A stretch of 19,145 nucleotides of DNA from Chloroflexota bacterium. Lineage in GTDB: Bacteria > Chloroflexota > Dehalococcoidia > Lucifugimonadales > Australimonadaceae. The DNA is taken from the NCBI GenBank assembly GCA_022574265.1, contig JACZSI010000012.1, positions 1 to 19,145 of the forward strand. Direction: 5' to 3'. The notes under the pieces are model-generated. The model was not told the DNA's origin. It saw only the letters and a list, made by a program, of their open reading frames with translations, and made no database searches. The first letter of the stretch is position 1, and each line of letters begins with the position of its first letter. Positions 1 through 8,201 of this stretch are shown piece by piece. A program made the translations under genes and the position numbers.

Positions 1-234
1 ATCTACGACCAGATGGCGGAGCCCAAGTGGGTGATCGCCATGGGCGTCTGCGCGACGAGCGGCGGGCCGTACTACCAGAGCTACAGCGTCGTGCCGGGGG
101 TCAACCACATCGTGCCGGTCGACGTCTACGTGCCGGGCTGCCCGCCGCGGCCTGACGCGCTGCTCTACGGCATCATGCAGCTCCAAGAGAAGATCAAGCG
201 GTACAGCATCGGCTCGAACCCGGCAGGGGCCTAG
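1..234 (+). CDS. nuoB: NADH-quinone oxidoreductase subunit B (NuoB), 3' end only
   Basis: The reading frame is open from the first base of the window and ends at TAG, leaving the last 77 residues. NuoB sits at the junction of the peripheral and membrane arms of complex I and holds cluster N2, the last iron-sulfur centre before quinone. The visible part has the family's signature blocks: EPKWVIAMGVCATSGG, with the third cluster-binding cysteine, then HIVPVDVYVPGCPPRPDALL, with the fourth. The paired cysteines that supply the other ligands lie upstream of the window. The start codon is not visible; the internal ATG at 13 is not the start because the conserved block begins before it. nuoC begins one base after the stop. 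Identification is secure from the motifs. Confidence 0.97.
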   Translation: MYDQMAEPKWVIAMGVCATSGGPYYQSYSVVPGVNHIVPVDVYVPGCPPRPDALLYGIMQLQEKIKRYSIGSNPAGA

Positions 235-235
235 C

Positions 236-712
236 ATGACGACCGCCGTCACCGGCCACGAGCTCGCCGATGCGCTGCGCGAGCGCTTCGGCGAGGCCGT
301 CGTCGACTCGACGGACGGCGCGGTGTGGATCGCGCCGGCGGCCATCGCCGGCGTCTGCGCCTTCCTCCGCGAGGATGAGGCGCACGACTACGCCTTGCTG
401 AGCTCGCTCACCGCCGTCGACTACGTCGAATACTTCGAGGTCGTCTACCGGCTGACGAGCCTGAGCAGGAACGCCATGACGGTCCTCAAGGTGCGGGTCC
501 CCGGCCGCGATGGGCCGTCGCTGCCGACGGTCACGCCGGTCTGGCGCGGCGCCGAGCTGCAGGAGCGCGAGGTCTGGGACCTGATGGGCGTCAGCTTCGA
601 CGGCCACCCCAACCTCAAGCGCCTGCTCACGTGGGAGGGGTTCGAGGGCCACCCGCTGCGCCGCGACTACCTCGAGCCGCCGCTGCCGTATACGTGGCCG
701 CACGGTGGCTAA
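236..712 (+). CDS. nuoC: NADH-quinone oxidoreductase subunit C (NuoC)
   Basis: This 158-residue protein is the 30-kDa-type subunit of the peripheral arm of complex I. It is a cytoplasmic scaffold with no cofactor that packs against NuoD. The family signature is at about residues 110-145: EREVWDLMGVSFDGHPNLKR followed by an EGHPLRRDY block. The N-terminal half is the more variable alpha/beta domain. It is a stand-alone NuoC, not the NuoCD fusion of enterobacteria. The ATG lies one base after the nuoB stop and the TAA is three bases before the nuoD ATG, so translational coupling is likely. No other start fits the spacing as well. Confidence 0.96.
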   Translation: MTTAVTGHELADALRERFGEAVVDSTDGAVWIAPAAIAGVCAFLREDEAHDYALLSSLTAVDYVEYFEVVYRLTSLSRNAMTVLKVRVPGRDGPSLPTVTPVWRGAELQEREVWDLMGVSFDGHPNLKRLLTWEGFEGHPLRRDYLEPPLPYTWPHGG

Positions 713-715
713 GCG

Positions 716-1822
716 ATGACGCTGCGCACGGAGCCGGTCGTCGTCAGCATCGGGCCGCACCACCCGAGCACGCACGGCGTGTTCCGCATGCGGCTGACGT
801 TCGACGGCGAGAACATCATCGACGCCGAGCCGGTGATCGGCTACCTGCACCGCGGGACCGAGAAGCTGGCGGAGGAGCGGCAGTACACGCAGGTCATCAC
901 GCTCACCGACCGTCTCGACTACGTCTCGTCGATGACGAGCAACCAGGCGTTCGTGCTGTCGTGCGAGAAGCTGATCGGCCTCGAGGTGCCCGACCGCGGG
1001 ATGTACCTGCGCGTGATCGCCTCGGAGCTCCAGCGCATCGTGAGCCACCTGATCGGCGTCGGCTTCTTCCTCCAGGAGCTCGGTGGGTTCGGCGGCACGG
1101 CGCTGATGTACGCGTTCCGCGAGCGCGAGCGCATCCTCGACCTGTTCGAGATGCTGTGCGGCGCGCGGATCACCGTCTCCTATTCGCGCATCGGCGGCGT
1201 CTTCGCCGACGCTCCCGCCGACTTCTGGCCGGCGCTGCGCCGCGTCCTCGACGACATGCCCGGCTACACCGACGAGCTCGAAGCGCTGGTCTTCGAGAGC
1301 GAGATCGTCCAGTCGCGTACGAAGGGCGTGAGCCCGATCGACCCGGTGCTCGCGGTCAACGCGTCGCTCACGGGGCCCGTTCTGCGCGCCTCGGGCGTGG
1401 CTTGGGACTGGCGCAAGGCCGCGCCGTACGACGTCTACGACCGCGTCGACTTCGACGTGCCGGTCGGCGCGAACGGCGACAACTACGACCGCTTCTGGGT
1501 GCGCATCCAGGAGGTGCGGCAGTCGCTGCGGATCGTCGAGCAGTGCATCGAGCAGATCGAGCCGGGGCCGGTGCGCGCGACGGACGCGATGCTATTCCGC
1601 CCGCCGCCGGGGGACTCGTACGTGCCGACGGAGTCGCCGAAGGGCGAGCTTGGGTTCTACCTGGTCAGCGACGGCTCGATCGCGCCGTACCGGTGCCACG
1701 TGCGCGCGCCGTCGTTCATCAACCTGTCGCTGTTCAAGGAGATGCTGGTCGGCTGGAAGCTGGCCGATGCCATCGTGTCGCTCGGCAGCTTGGACTTCAA
1801 CATGGGTGAGGTGGACCGCTGA
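716..1822 (+). CDS. nuoD: NADH-quinone oxidoreductase subunit D (NuoD)
   Basis: This 368-residue protein is the 49-kDa-type subunit, which together with NuoB forms the quinone-reducing site; the family is related to NiFe-hydrogenase large subunits. Near the N terminus IGPHHPSTHGVFRMRL (residues 12-27) carries the conserved histidines of the quinone pocket. It is followed by the EPVIGYLHRGTEKL and LTDRLDYVSSMTSNQAF blocks. The C terminus ends with the family's SLGSLDFNMGEVDR. Length is slightly below the usual 380-410 residues, with no visible gap in the core. The stop TGA overlaps the ATG of nuoH by one base. In many operons nuoE, nuoF and nuoG would follow here; they do not. Confidence 0.97.
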   Translation: MTLRTEPVVVSIGPHHPSTHGVFRMRLTFDGENIIDAEPVIGYLHRGTEKLAEERQYTQVITLTDRLDYVSSMTSNQAFVLSCEKLIGLEVPDRGMYLRVIASELQRIVSHLIGVGFFLQELGGFGGTALMYAFRERERILDLFEMLCGARITVSYSRIGGVFADAPADFWPALRRVLDDMPGYTDELEALVFESEIVQSRTKGVSPIDPVLAVNASLTGPVLRASGVAWDWRKAAPYDVYDRVDFDVPVGANGDNYDRFWVRIQEVRQSLRIVEQCIEQIEPGPVRATDAMLFRPPPGDSYVPTESPKGELGFYLVSDGSIAPYRCHVRAPSFINLSLFKEMLVGWKLADAIVSLGSLDFNMGEVDR

Positions 1823-3057
1823 TGGGCGGCGGGCTCGAAGGCAACGCCATCTACCGGGCCGTGTACGGCCTCGTCGTCGACACGCTTGGGTGGGCGTCTT
1901 GGCTGGCGTACTTCATCGCGGCGATGGTCATCATCCTGATCGTCGTGAACGGCGTGCTGGTCCTGGGGACGCTGTACACCTGGTTCGAGCGCCGCGTCCT
2001 CGGCCGCTTCCAGGGGAGGCTTGGGCCGAACCGCACCGGGCCGTTCGGGCTCCTGCAGCCGATCGCGGACGCGCTCAAGCTGATGTTCAAGGAGGACATC
2101 GTGCCGCGCGGGGCCGACCGCCTCGTGTTCTCGCTGGCGCCGATCGTGATGCTGGTGCCGACGCTCCTCGTCCTCGCCATCATCCCCTTCGGCAGGGGCA
2201 GCTTCCTGGCTGACCTGAACATCGGCGTGCTGTACATCGCCGCGGTGGGCGGCATCACGACGGTCGCGGTGCTCATGGCGGGCTACGCCTCGGCCAACAA
2301 ATTCGCCACGTTCGGGAGCATGCGCGCCGTCGCGATGGTCGTCAGCTACGAGATACCGCTGGTCATGGCGCTCCTGGGCGTCACGGTGCTGGCGGCGTCC
2401 ATGTCGATGGTCGCGGTCGTCGAGGCGCAGCACCTGCCGTACCTGCTCGTCGCGCCGCTGGGCGCCGGTGTGTTCCTCGTGGCCATCTCCGCTGAGCTCA
2501 ACCGCAACCCCTTCGACGTGCTCGAGGCCGAGTCGGAGCTGGTCGCCGGCTATCTGACCGAGTACAGCGGCATGAAGTACGGCGTCTTCATGCTGGCGGA
2601 GTTCACGAACACCATCGTGGCCGGCGCCATCTTCGCCGTGCTCTTCCTCCAGGGGTGGCAGTGGACCGTCTTGTCGCCCCTCGGCTCGCAGGTCGGGTTC
2701 CTCGGCTTCCTCGACACGGGCGTTGTCCGGCAGATCGAGTCCCACTTCTGGTTCCTCTTCAAGGTTGGCCTCTTCGCGTTCGCCGCCACGTGGGTGCGCG
2801 CGACGCTGCCGCGGCTGCGGATCGACCAGATCCTCAGCCTCGCGTGGAAGGTGCTGTTCCCGTTGAGCCTGCTGAACGTCCTGGTCCTGGCGGTGGAAGT
2901 GATCGTCTGGCCCGAGCCGTCGGTGGGCGACCTCGCCATCATGGCCGCGATCAACTGGCCCGTGGCCGGTGCCGCCTTCTTCGTCGCGGCCCGCCTGGTC
3001 TCGCTGGGCACGCGGGCGCCTGGCCTCGGTGTGGGTGCGGCCGTGGGGGTGCGCTGA
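1822..3057 (+). CDS. nuoH: NADH-quinone oxidoreductase subunit H (NuoH)
   Basis: This 411-residue integral membrane protein anchors the peripheral arm and forms the entry of the quinone tunnel and the first part of the proton path. The ND1 signature is clear: FERRVLGRFQGRLGPNRTGP at residues 55-74, followed by FGLLQPIADALKL. A second conserved loop, ELNRNPFDVLEAESELVAGY, holds the acidic cluster linked to quinone-coupled proton transfer. It is longer than the roughly 325-residue E. coli protein, with extra hydrophobic sequence at both ends, as often seen in GC-rich phyla. ATG overlaps the nuoD stop and TGA overlaps the nuoI ATG, each by one base. Confidence 0.97.
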   Translation: MGGGLEGNAIYRAVYGLVVDTLGWASWLAYFIAAMVIILIVVNGVLVLGTLYTWFERRVLGRFQGRLGPNRTGPFGLLQPIADALKLMFKEDIVPRGADRLVFSLAPIVMLVPTLLVLAIIPFGRGSFLADLNIGVLYIAAVGGITTVAVLMAGYASANKFATFGSMRAVAMVVSYEIPLVMALLGVTVLAASMSMVAVVEAQHLPYLLVAPLGAGVFLVAISAELNRNPFDVLEAESELVAGYLTEYSGMKYGVFMLAEFTNTIVAGAIFAVLFLQGWQWTVLSPLGSQVGFLGFLDTGVVRQIESHFWFLFKVGLFAFAATWVRATLPRLRIDQILSLAWKVLFPLSLLNVLVLAVEVIVWPEPSVGDLAIMAAINWPVAGAAFFVAARLVSLGTRAPGLGVGAAVGVR

Positions 3058-3614
3058 TGTACGGCCTCGGCGTGCTCAAGGGGTTCGGCGTCACGCTCAA
3101 GAACTTCGTCCGCAAGCCCTTCACGGTGCAGTATCCGGAGGAGCGCTCGGTCCAGCACCCCCGGTTCCGGGGCCAGGAGTTCGTCTGGTACGAGGACCGG
3201 TGCACCGGGTGCGCGAGCTGTGCCAAGTACTGCCCGCTCGGCATCATCCGCATCGTCACGGACCCCGACGGTGGGCACGAGCAGGAGGGCGGCGACTACA
3301 AGGTCGAGGTCTTCGACATCGACCAGGGGCGCTGCATGTACTGCGGCCTCTGCGTCGAGGCCTGCCCTTACGATGCGCTGCACATGGGCTCGACGTTCGA
3401 GGGCGCAACGACCCGGCGCGAGGACCTCGTCATCACGATGGAGGTGCTGAACGAGCGCCCCAAGCACCCGAGCACGTGGTTCCGTCCGCAGCTCGAGCAG
3501 CAGGCGGTCGACCCGTTCGGCGGCGCGCCGGTGGACTCGGGCGACGCGGGGCGCGAGGCGTACCGGTGGCACCCGAAGCGCTCTGAGGACGCCCCCGGCG
3601 GCGCGGGAAAGTGA
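3057..3614 (+). CDS. nuoI: NADH-quinone oxidoreductase subunit I (NuoI), 2[4Fe-4S] ferredoxin-like
   Basis: NuoI carries clusters N6a and N6b, which pass electrons towards N2 in NuoB. The 185-residue product has two complete binding motifs: CTGCASCAKYCP (Cys49, 52, 55 and 59) and CMYCGLCVEACP (Cys93, 96, 99 and 103). Between them is an acidic insert, and after residue 130 there is a polar tail of about 50 residues rich in Pro, Gly and charged residues. The same frame stays open upstream of the start inside nuoH, but that part is only a shadow; ATG 3057 is chosen because it overlaps the nuoH stop and gives the family's usual N terminus. Confidence 0.96.
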   Translation: MYGLGVLKGFGVTLKNFVRKPFTVQYPEERSVQHPRFRGQEFVWYEDRCTGCASCAKYCPLGIIRIVTDPDGGHEQEGGDYKVEVFDIDQGRCMYCGLCVEACPYDALHMGSTFEGATTRREDLVITMEVLNERPKHPSTWFRPQLEQQAVDPFGGAPVDSGDAGREAYRWHPKRSEDAPGGAGK

Positions 3615-3617
3615 CTC

Positions 3618-4133
3618 TTGGCGGGTAACCTCTTCCAAGAGATCGTCTTCTGGCTGCTTGCCGCCACCACCGTCGGGGCCGCGCTGCTCGTCGTCCACGT
3701 GCAGAGCCTCTTCCGCGCCGCCCTGCTGCTCATCGTGAGCTTCCTGGGCGTCGCCGGCATCTTCGCCATGGTCAACGCCGAGTTCCTGGCCGTGGCGCAG
3801 GTGCTCATCTACGTCGGTGGCATCGCCGTCCTCGTGATCTTCGCCGTCATGCTGACCCGCGACGTGGACCGCGGCAACCTCGGCACGCCCGTGCAGCCCG
3901 TCGCGCTGCTGCTCGCCGTCGTGCTCCTGGGCACGCTGACGTACGCCGTCGTCCAGGCGGAGTGGAGGTTGCTGCCGGACGACCTGCCGGGGCCGCTGGC
4001 CGCGGTGTTCGTCGACACGCCGGCGCAGCTCGGCCGGCTGCTGGTGCGCGACTTCGTGCTCGCGTTCGAGGTCGCGGGTGCGTTGCTGTTCGCCGCCGTC
4101 ATCGGCGCGCTGGCGCTGGTGCGGGAGCGCTAG
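3618..4133 (+). CDS. nuoJ: NADH-quinone oxidoreductase subunit J (NuoJ)
   Basis: This 171-residue membrane subunit lies next to NuoH and NuoK and helps to couple quinone reduction to the proton channels. It has the usual five hydrophobic segments. The third contains the conserved EFLAVAQVLIYVGGIAVLVI block with its pi-bulge region, which undergoes conformational change in the family. The start is TTG at 3618, three bases after the nuoI stop; no ATG or GTG is placed to give the full first helix. The stop TAG is two bases before the nuoK ATG. Confidence 0.95.
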   Translation: MAGNLFQEIVFWLLAATTVGAALLVVHVQSLFRAALLLIVSFLGVAGIFAMVNAEFLAVAQVLIYVGGIAVLVIFAVMLTRDVDRGNLGTPVQPVALLLAVVLLGTLTYAVVQAEWRLLPDDLPGPLAAVFVDTPAQLGRLLVRDFVLAFEVAGALLFAAVIGALALVRER

Positions 4134-4135
4134 GC

Positions 4136-4480
4136 ATGCTCGAGCGCTTGCTGGTCCTCTCCGTGGTCCTCTTCTGCATCGGGCTCTACGGTGTGCTCTC
4201 GCGGCGGCACATCATCGCCGTCCTCATGTCCATCGAGCTCATGTTCAACGCCGTGAACGTCGCGCTGGTCGCCTTCTCGCGCTACGTCACGCCGGCGGAC
4301 CTGGGCGCTCCGGGCGGCCTGGCCGAGAACGCGCGCTACGTGCTGACGGGTCAGGGGCTCGCGGTGTTCGTGATAGTCGCGGCGGCCGCGGAGGTGGCGC
4401 TTGGCCTGGCGCTCGTCATCGCGCTCATGCGCCGCACGGACACGCTGGACATCACCGCCGTGAATCTGATGAGGCGCTAG
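4136..4480 (+). CDS. nuoK: NADH-quinone oxidoreductase subunit K (NuoK)
   Basis: This is a small three-helix membrane subunit homologous to MrpC and ND4L. Its two buried glutamates are part of the proton path: Glu34 in SIELMFNAVN and Glu86 in AAAEVALGLAL. The product is 114 residues, about 14 longer than the usual NuoK. The excess lies between helices 2 and 3, around residues 51-73, so the second glutamate is displaced from its usual position near 72. ATG 4136 follows the nuoJ stop by two bases; the frame is also open upstream inside nuoJ, but that part reads as shadow. The stop is four bases before the next gene. Confidence 0.95.
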   Translation: MLERLLVLSVVLFCIGLYGVLSRRHIIAVLMSIELMFNAVNVALVAFSRYVTPADLGAPGGLAENARYVLTGQGLAVFVIVAAAAEVALGLALVIALMRRTDTLDITAVNLMRR

Positions 4481-4484
4481 AGCC

Positions 4485-4679
4485 ATGTGGGTCGACTACA
4501 AGAAGGCGCCCAACCTGATGATCGCCGAGATGTGGAAGGAGGTCCTCGAGGGCGAGGGCTTGCCCGTCCGGCTGCTGCCGGAGGGCGGCATCTTGGAGTA
4601 CGGCGAGTCGGTCCCGTTCCGCGTCATGGTCCCGCGGGGCCGCGAGCACGTCGCCGACGAGATCCTGAGGAAGCTCTAG
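4485..4679 (+). CDS. small DUF2007-like soluble protein between nuoK and nuoL
   Basis: This 64-residue protein has no membrane segment. Its layout resembles DUF2007 (putative signal-transducing protein family): a helix that starts near Asn10 (LMIAEMWKEVLEGEGLPVRL), a short strand and turn, then VPFRVMVPRGREHVADEIL ending in a second helix. It is not a standard complex I subunit. The ATG lies four bases after the nuoK stop and the TAG one base before the nuoL GTG, so it is translated as part of the operon. Its codon use matches its neighbours, which argues for a real gene. A role in complex I assembly or regulation would be inference from position only. Confidence 0.8.
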   Translation: MWVDYKKAPNLMIAEMWKEVLEGEGLPVRLLPEGGILEYGESVPFRVMVPRGREHVADEILRKL

Positions 4680-4680
4680 C

Positions 4681-6699
4681 GTGATCTCCGAAGCGGCGGT
4701 CTGGGGGATCATCGCCCTGCCGTTGGCGGCGGGGGTGCTCGCCGCGCTCGCACTGCTACCCGCGCTCCGCCCGCTCGCGCGAGCGTCTGGCTACGTCGCC
4801 ATCCTGGGCGTCGCCGGCGCCTTCGCGCTGAGCCTCGCCGCTCTCGACGCGACGCTCGGCCCCGACGCCGCGGCTGGATTCGGCGTGCGCTCCTGGCTCA
4901 CGGTCGGCGACCCCTCGAGCGCCGGGGGCTTCGAGGTGACGGTCGGCCTGCTGCTCGACCCGCTGTCCGCGGTGATGGTCACGGTCGTCTCCGGGGTGAG
5001 CATGCTCGTGATGATCTTCTCGCTCGGCTACATGCGGAAGGAGCCGGGCGCGGAGGGGGGCGCGTGGGCGGACTACCCGCGCTACTTCACCTACATGAGC
5101 TGGTTCACCGCGGCGATGCTCGGGCTGGTGCTCGCCTACAACCTCATCCAGCTCTTCGTCTTCTGGGAGCTGGTCGGCCTCTTCTCCTACCTGCTGATCG
5201 GGTTCTGGTACCACCGTCCGGCGGCGGCGGCGGCGGCGAAGAAGGCGTTCATCGTCACGCGGATCGGCGACTTCGGCTTCATGCTCGCGCTGCTCTATCT
5301 CTACCTGCACCGTGCCGAGTTCTTGGCGCAGGGGCTGAACCCCTTCGAGATACCGGACATACTCGCGGCGGCACCGCTGCTCTCCGCCGGCGTCGCGACG
5401 TGGGTGGCCCTGGGCATCTTGGCCGGTGCGATGGGCAAGTCCGCGCAGTTCCCGCTGAACACGTGGCTGCCCGATGCGATGGAGGGCCCGACGCCGGTGA
5501 GCTCGCTGATCCATGCCGCCACGATGGTCGCGGCCGGCGTGTTCCTCGTCGCGCGCATGTTCCCGCTGTTCGAGGAGAGCGCCGTCGCGCTGAACGCGGT
5601 GGCGATCGTGGGCGGAACGACCGCCGTCTTGGCGGCGGCGATGGCCGTCGTGGCCAACGACATCAAGCGCGTGCTTGCCTTCTCCACCGTCAGCCAGCTG
5701 GGGTACATGTTCCTGGCGCTCGGCGTCGGCGCGTGGCAGATCGCCATCTTCCACCTGCTCACGCACGCCTTCTTCAAGTGCCTGCTGTTCCTCGCGGCGG
5801 GCAGCGTCCACCACTCCGTGCACACCTTCGACATGCGCTACATGGGCGGCCTGCGGCGCTGGATGCCGGTCACGTACGTGGCCACGCTGATCGGCGCGCT
5901 GAGCCTGGTGGGCATCGCGCCGCTGGCGGGCTTCTGGAGCAAGGACGAGGTGCTCGCCGCGGCGTGGGCCGCCGATGGCGCCGGGGATGTGGGCGTGTCC
6001 CGCCTGGTCCTCGTGCTGGGCATGGCGGCGGTCTTCATGACCGCCTTCTACGCGTTCCGGCTGGTGCTCATGACGTTCCACGGCCGCTTCCGTGGCGGCA
6101 TCGACGCCGTCCCCACCGACGAGCTCATCCCGGACGAAGTGAGCCTGGTCGGGCACGTGCACCGCGCCGAGTCGCCGTGGGTGATGCTGCTGCCGATGGC
6201 CGTCCTCGCGCTGCTGGCCGTCGTTGCCGGCGTTGCGCTGAACGCGGTCGGCGCGCTCGGGCCGCTGCCCGCCCACGGCCTCACGCACTTCCTGGGCGGC
6301 GTCGCGAGCGACTTCGACCCGGCCATCGCCGGGGTGTCCACGGTACTGGCGCTGGCGGGCATCGGGCTCGCGGTCGCCGCCCACCGCCGGGGCGTCCTCG
6401 CGCTGACGGACCTGCCGCGGCCGTGGAGCGTCCTCCACCGCTTCCTGGCGGGGCGGCTCTACATGGACCACCTCTACGAGACGCTCATCGTCCGCCGCGT
6501 GCTGTACCGGGGGCTGTTCTTCGCGACCGATTGGGCCGACCGGCGCCTCGTCGACGGGACGGTCGACCTCGTGGGGTGGGTCGGTCGCAACGGCGGCCGT
6601 GCGGTGGCGCAGCTCCAGACCGGCCAGGTGCAGGTGTACGGGGTGGGCGTCTTCATGGGCGTGATCGTGATGCTGATGCTGTTCATGTTCCAGCGCTAA
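4681..6699 (+). CDS. nuoL: NADH-quinone oxidoreductase subunit L (NuoL), antiporter-like
   Basis: This 672-residue protein is the distal antiporter-like subunit of the membrane arm, with about 16 hydrophobic segments. Key proton-channel residues are in place: Glu163 in FWELVGLFSYLLIGFW, and Lys253 in GAMGKSAQFPLNTWLPDAME, followed by the conserved GPTPVSSLIHAATMV containing His278. After the antiporter core, the C-terminal part (from about residue 500) fits the amphipathic lateral helix and last membrane helix characteristic of NuoL. The start is GTG, one base after the preceding stop, with a TGAGGAAG ribosome-binding sequence inside the end of the upstream gene. The stop TAA is 22 bases before nuoM. 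Confidence 0.97.
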   Translation: MISEAAVWGIIALPLAAGVLAALALLPALRPLARASGYVAILGVAGAFALSLAALDATLGPDAAAGFGVRSWLTVGDPSSAGGFEVTVGLLLDPLSAVMVTVVSGVSMLVMIFSLGYMRKEPGAEGGAWADYPRYFTYMSWFTAAMLGLVLAYNLIQLFVFWELVGLFSYLLIGFWYHRPAAAAAAKKAFIVTRIGDFGFMLALLYLYLHRAEFLAQGLNPFEIPDILAAAPLLSAGVATWVALGILAGAMGKSAQFPLNTWLPDAMEGPTPVSSLIHAATMVAAGVFLVARMFPLFEESAVALNAVAIVGGTTAVLAAAMAVVANDIKRVLAFSTVSQLGYMFLALGVGAWQIAIFHLLTHAFFKCLLFLAAGSVHHSVHTFDMRYMGGLRRWMPVTYVATLIGALSLVGIAPLAGFWSKDEVLAAAWAADGAGDVGVSRLVLVLGMAAVFMTAFYAFRLVLMTFHGRFRGGIDAVPTDELIPDEVSLVGHVHRAESPWVMLLPMAVLALLAVVAGVALNAVGALGPLPAHGLTHFLGGVASDFDPAIAGVSTVLALAGIGLAVAAHRRGVLALTDLPRPWSVLHRFLAGRLYMDHLYETLIVRRVLYRGLFFATDWADRRLVDGTVDLVGWVGRNGGRAVAQLQTGQVQVYGVGVFMGVIVMLMLFMFQR

Positions 6700-6708
6700 G
6701 CCCAGGAC

Positions 6709-6716
6709 GAGGAGAG
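6709..6716 (+). promoter_or_regulatory. strong ribosome-binding site for nuoM
   Basis: GAGGAGAG lies five bases before the TTG at 6722 in the 22-base gap after nuoL, which is one of the two largest gaps in the operon. It supports the TTG as the true nuoM start rather than a later codon. Other nuo genes rely on overlaps or very short spacings. Confidence 0.75.
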
Positions 6717-6721
6717 AAGGT

Positions 6722-8200
6722 TTGCTGACCGCGATCATCGCGCTCCCACTCGCCGGCGCCGCGCTCCTGCTGGGCTTCGGCACCACGGCGGCGCGCGCCC
6801 GCGCCATCGCGCTCGTGGCGGTCGTGGCGGAGCTTGCGCTGACGGCTGCGCTGTTCGCGGCCTATGACACCGCGGACGGCTACAGCTTCATCCAGCGCGC
6901 GGATTGGATACCGGCGCTCGGCGTGCAGTACCTCCTCGGCGTCGACGGCCTGAGCGTGCCGATGGTGCTGCTCAACGGCATCCTGGGCGTTGCGGCGGTG
7001 CTGTCGTCGTGGACCGTGCGGGAGCGCGTGCGCGGGTTCTTCGTGTGGCTGTTGGTGCTCCAGGCCGCGGTCATGGGCGTCTTCGTCTCGCAGGACCTCA
7101 TCCTCTTCTTCGTCTTCTGGGAGCTCGAGCTGCTCCCGATGTTCCTGCTCATCTCGATGTGGGGCACCGGGCGCCGCGAGTACTCCGCGATGAAGTTCCT
7201 GGTATTCACGTTCCTGGGCTCGGCGTTCATGTTCGCGGCGATCCTGGTGCTGTACTTCTCGCTGCCGGCCGGCGAGCGGACGTTCGACATGATGGCGCTG
7301 GCGGACAGCGGCCTGGCGGGCGCGATCGTCCCGGCGTCGCTGGTCTTCGGCGGCTTCCTGATCGCGTTCGCGGTCAAGCTGCCGATCTTCCCGCTGCACA
7401 CGTGGCTGCCGGACGCGCACACCGACGCCCCGACGGCCGTCAGCGTGATGCTGGCCGGCGTGCTGCTGAAGATGGGCGGCTATGGGCTGCTGCGTATCAA
7501 CGCTGGGCTGTTCCCCGGCGAGCTCGTGTCCGCAGCGCCGCTGCTGGCGGTGCTCGCGGTCGTGAACGTGCTGTACGGCGCGGTCGTCGTCATGCGCCAA
7601 ACCGACCTCAAGCGGATGGTCGCCTACAGCAGCGTCAGCCACATGGGCTTCGTCGTGCTGGGGCTCGCCTCGGTGGGCGCCACGGCCGGTCAGTTCAACG
7701 GCGTGGGCCTCAACGGCGCGGCGCTCCAGCTCTTCACGCACGGGATCATCACGGGACTGCTGTTCGTCGTCGTCGGACTCGTGTACGAGCGGGCGCATAC
7801 CCGGCACATCCCCGACATGGGCGGCATGGCCAAGCAGATGCCGCTGATAGCCGTCGTGTTCCTGCTGGCGGGCTTCGGAGCGCTGGGGCTGCCGGGCACG
7901 GCCGGGTTCCCCGCCGAGATCATGGTGTTCCTCGGCGGGTTCACGGCGTACGCGTGGGCTGCCGCGGCATGCGCGTTCGGCATCGTGCTGGCGGCGGGCT
8001 ACATGCTGTGGGCGGCGCAGCGCACGATGTTCGGCCCGCGGCTCGAGCGGTGGGACGGCTTGCGCGACGCGAACGTCGTCGACATGGGCGCGATGGCCGT
8101 GCTGCTCGTCCCGATGTTCGTGATCGGCGTCTACCCGCGGCTGCTGACCGACGTTTTCGACGCCGGGCTGGCGCCGATCGTCCGCGGGTTCGGGGGCTGA
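6722..8200 (+). CDS. nuoM: NADH-quinone oxidoreductase subunit M (NuoM), antiporter-like
   Basis: This 492-residue membrane subunit is the middle antiporter-like channel of complex I. The conserved Glu134 sits in FVFWELELLPMFLL. Lys219 precedes the hallmark PLHTWLPDAHTDAPTAVSVM, and LLKMGGYGLLRI follows, with the central lysine near residue 250. The start TTG is supported by the GAGGAGAG five bases upstream and gives a first hydrophobic helix of normal length. The stop TGA is one base before the nuoN GTG. Length and motif order are normal for the family. Confidence 0.97.
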   Translation: MLTAIIALPLAGAALLLGFGTTAARARAIALVAVVAELALTAALFAAYDTADGYSFIQRADWIPALGVQYLLGVDGLSVPMVLLNGILGVAAVLSSWTVRERVRGFFVWLLVLQAAVMGVFVSQDLILFFVFWELELLPMFLLISMWGTGRREYSAMKFLVFTFLGSAFMFAAILVLYFSLPAGERTFDMMALADSGLAGAIVPASLVFGGFLIAFAVKLPIFPLHTWLPDAHTDAPTAVSVMLAGVLLKMGGYGLLRINAGLFPGELVSAAPLLAVLAVVNVLYGAVVVMRQTDLKRMVAYSSVSHMGFVVLGLASVGATAGQFNGVGLNGAALQLFTHGIITGLLFVVVGLVYERAHTRHIPDMGGMAKQMPLIAVVFLLAGFGALGLPGTAGFPAEIMVFLGGFTAYAWAAAACAFGIVLAAGYMLWAAQRTMFGPRLERWDGLRDANVVDMGAMAVLLVPMFVIGVYPRLLTDVFDAGLAPIVRGFGG

Positions 8201-8201
8201 C

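Noticed and set aside
4756..6807. 683-residue minus-strand open frame opposite nuoL
   Set aside because: Its composition is Arg/His/Glu/Asp-rich with no motif, and it lies opposite an unmistakable nuoL; it is a GC-rich antisense shadow.
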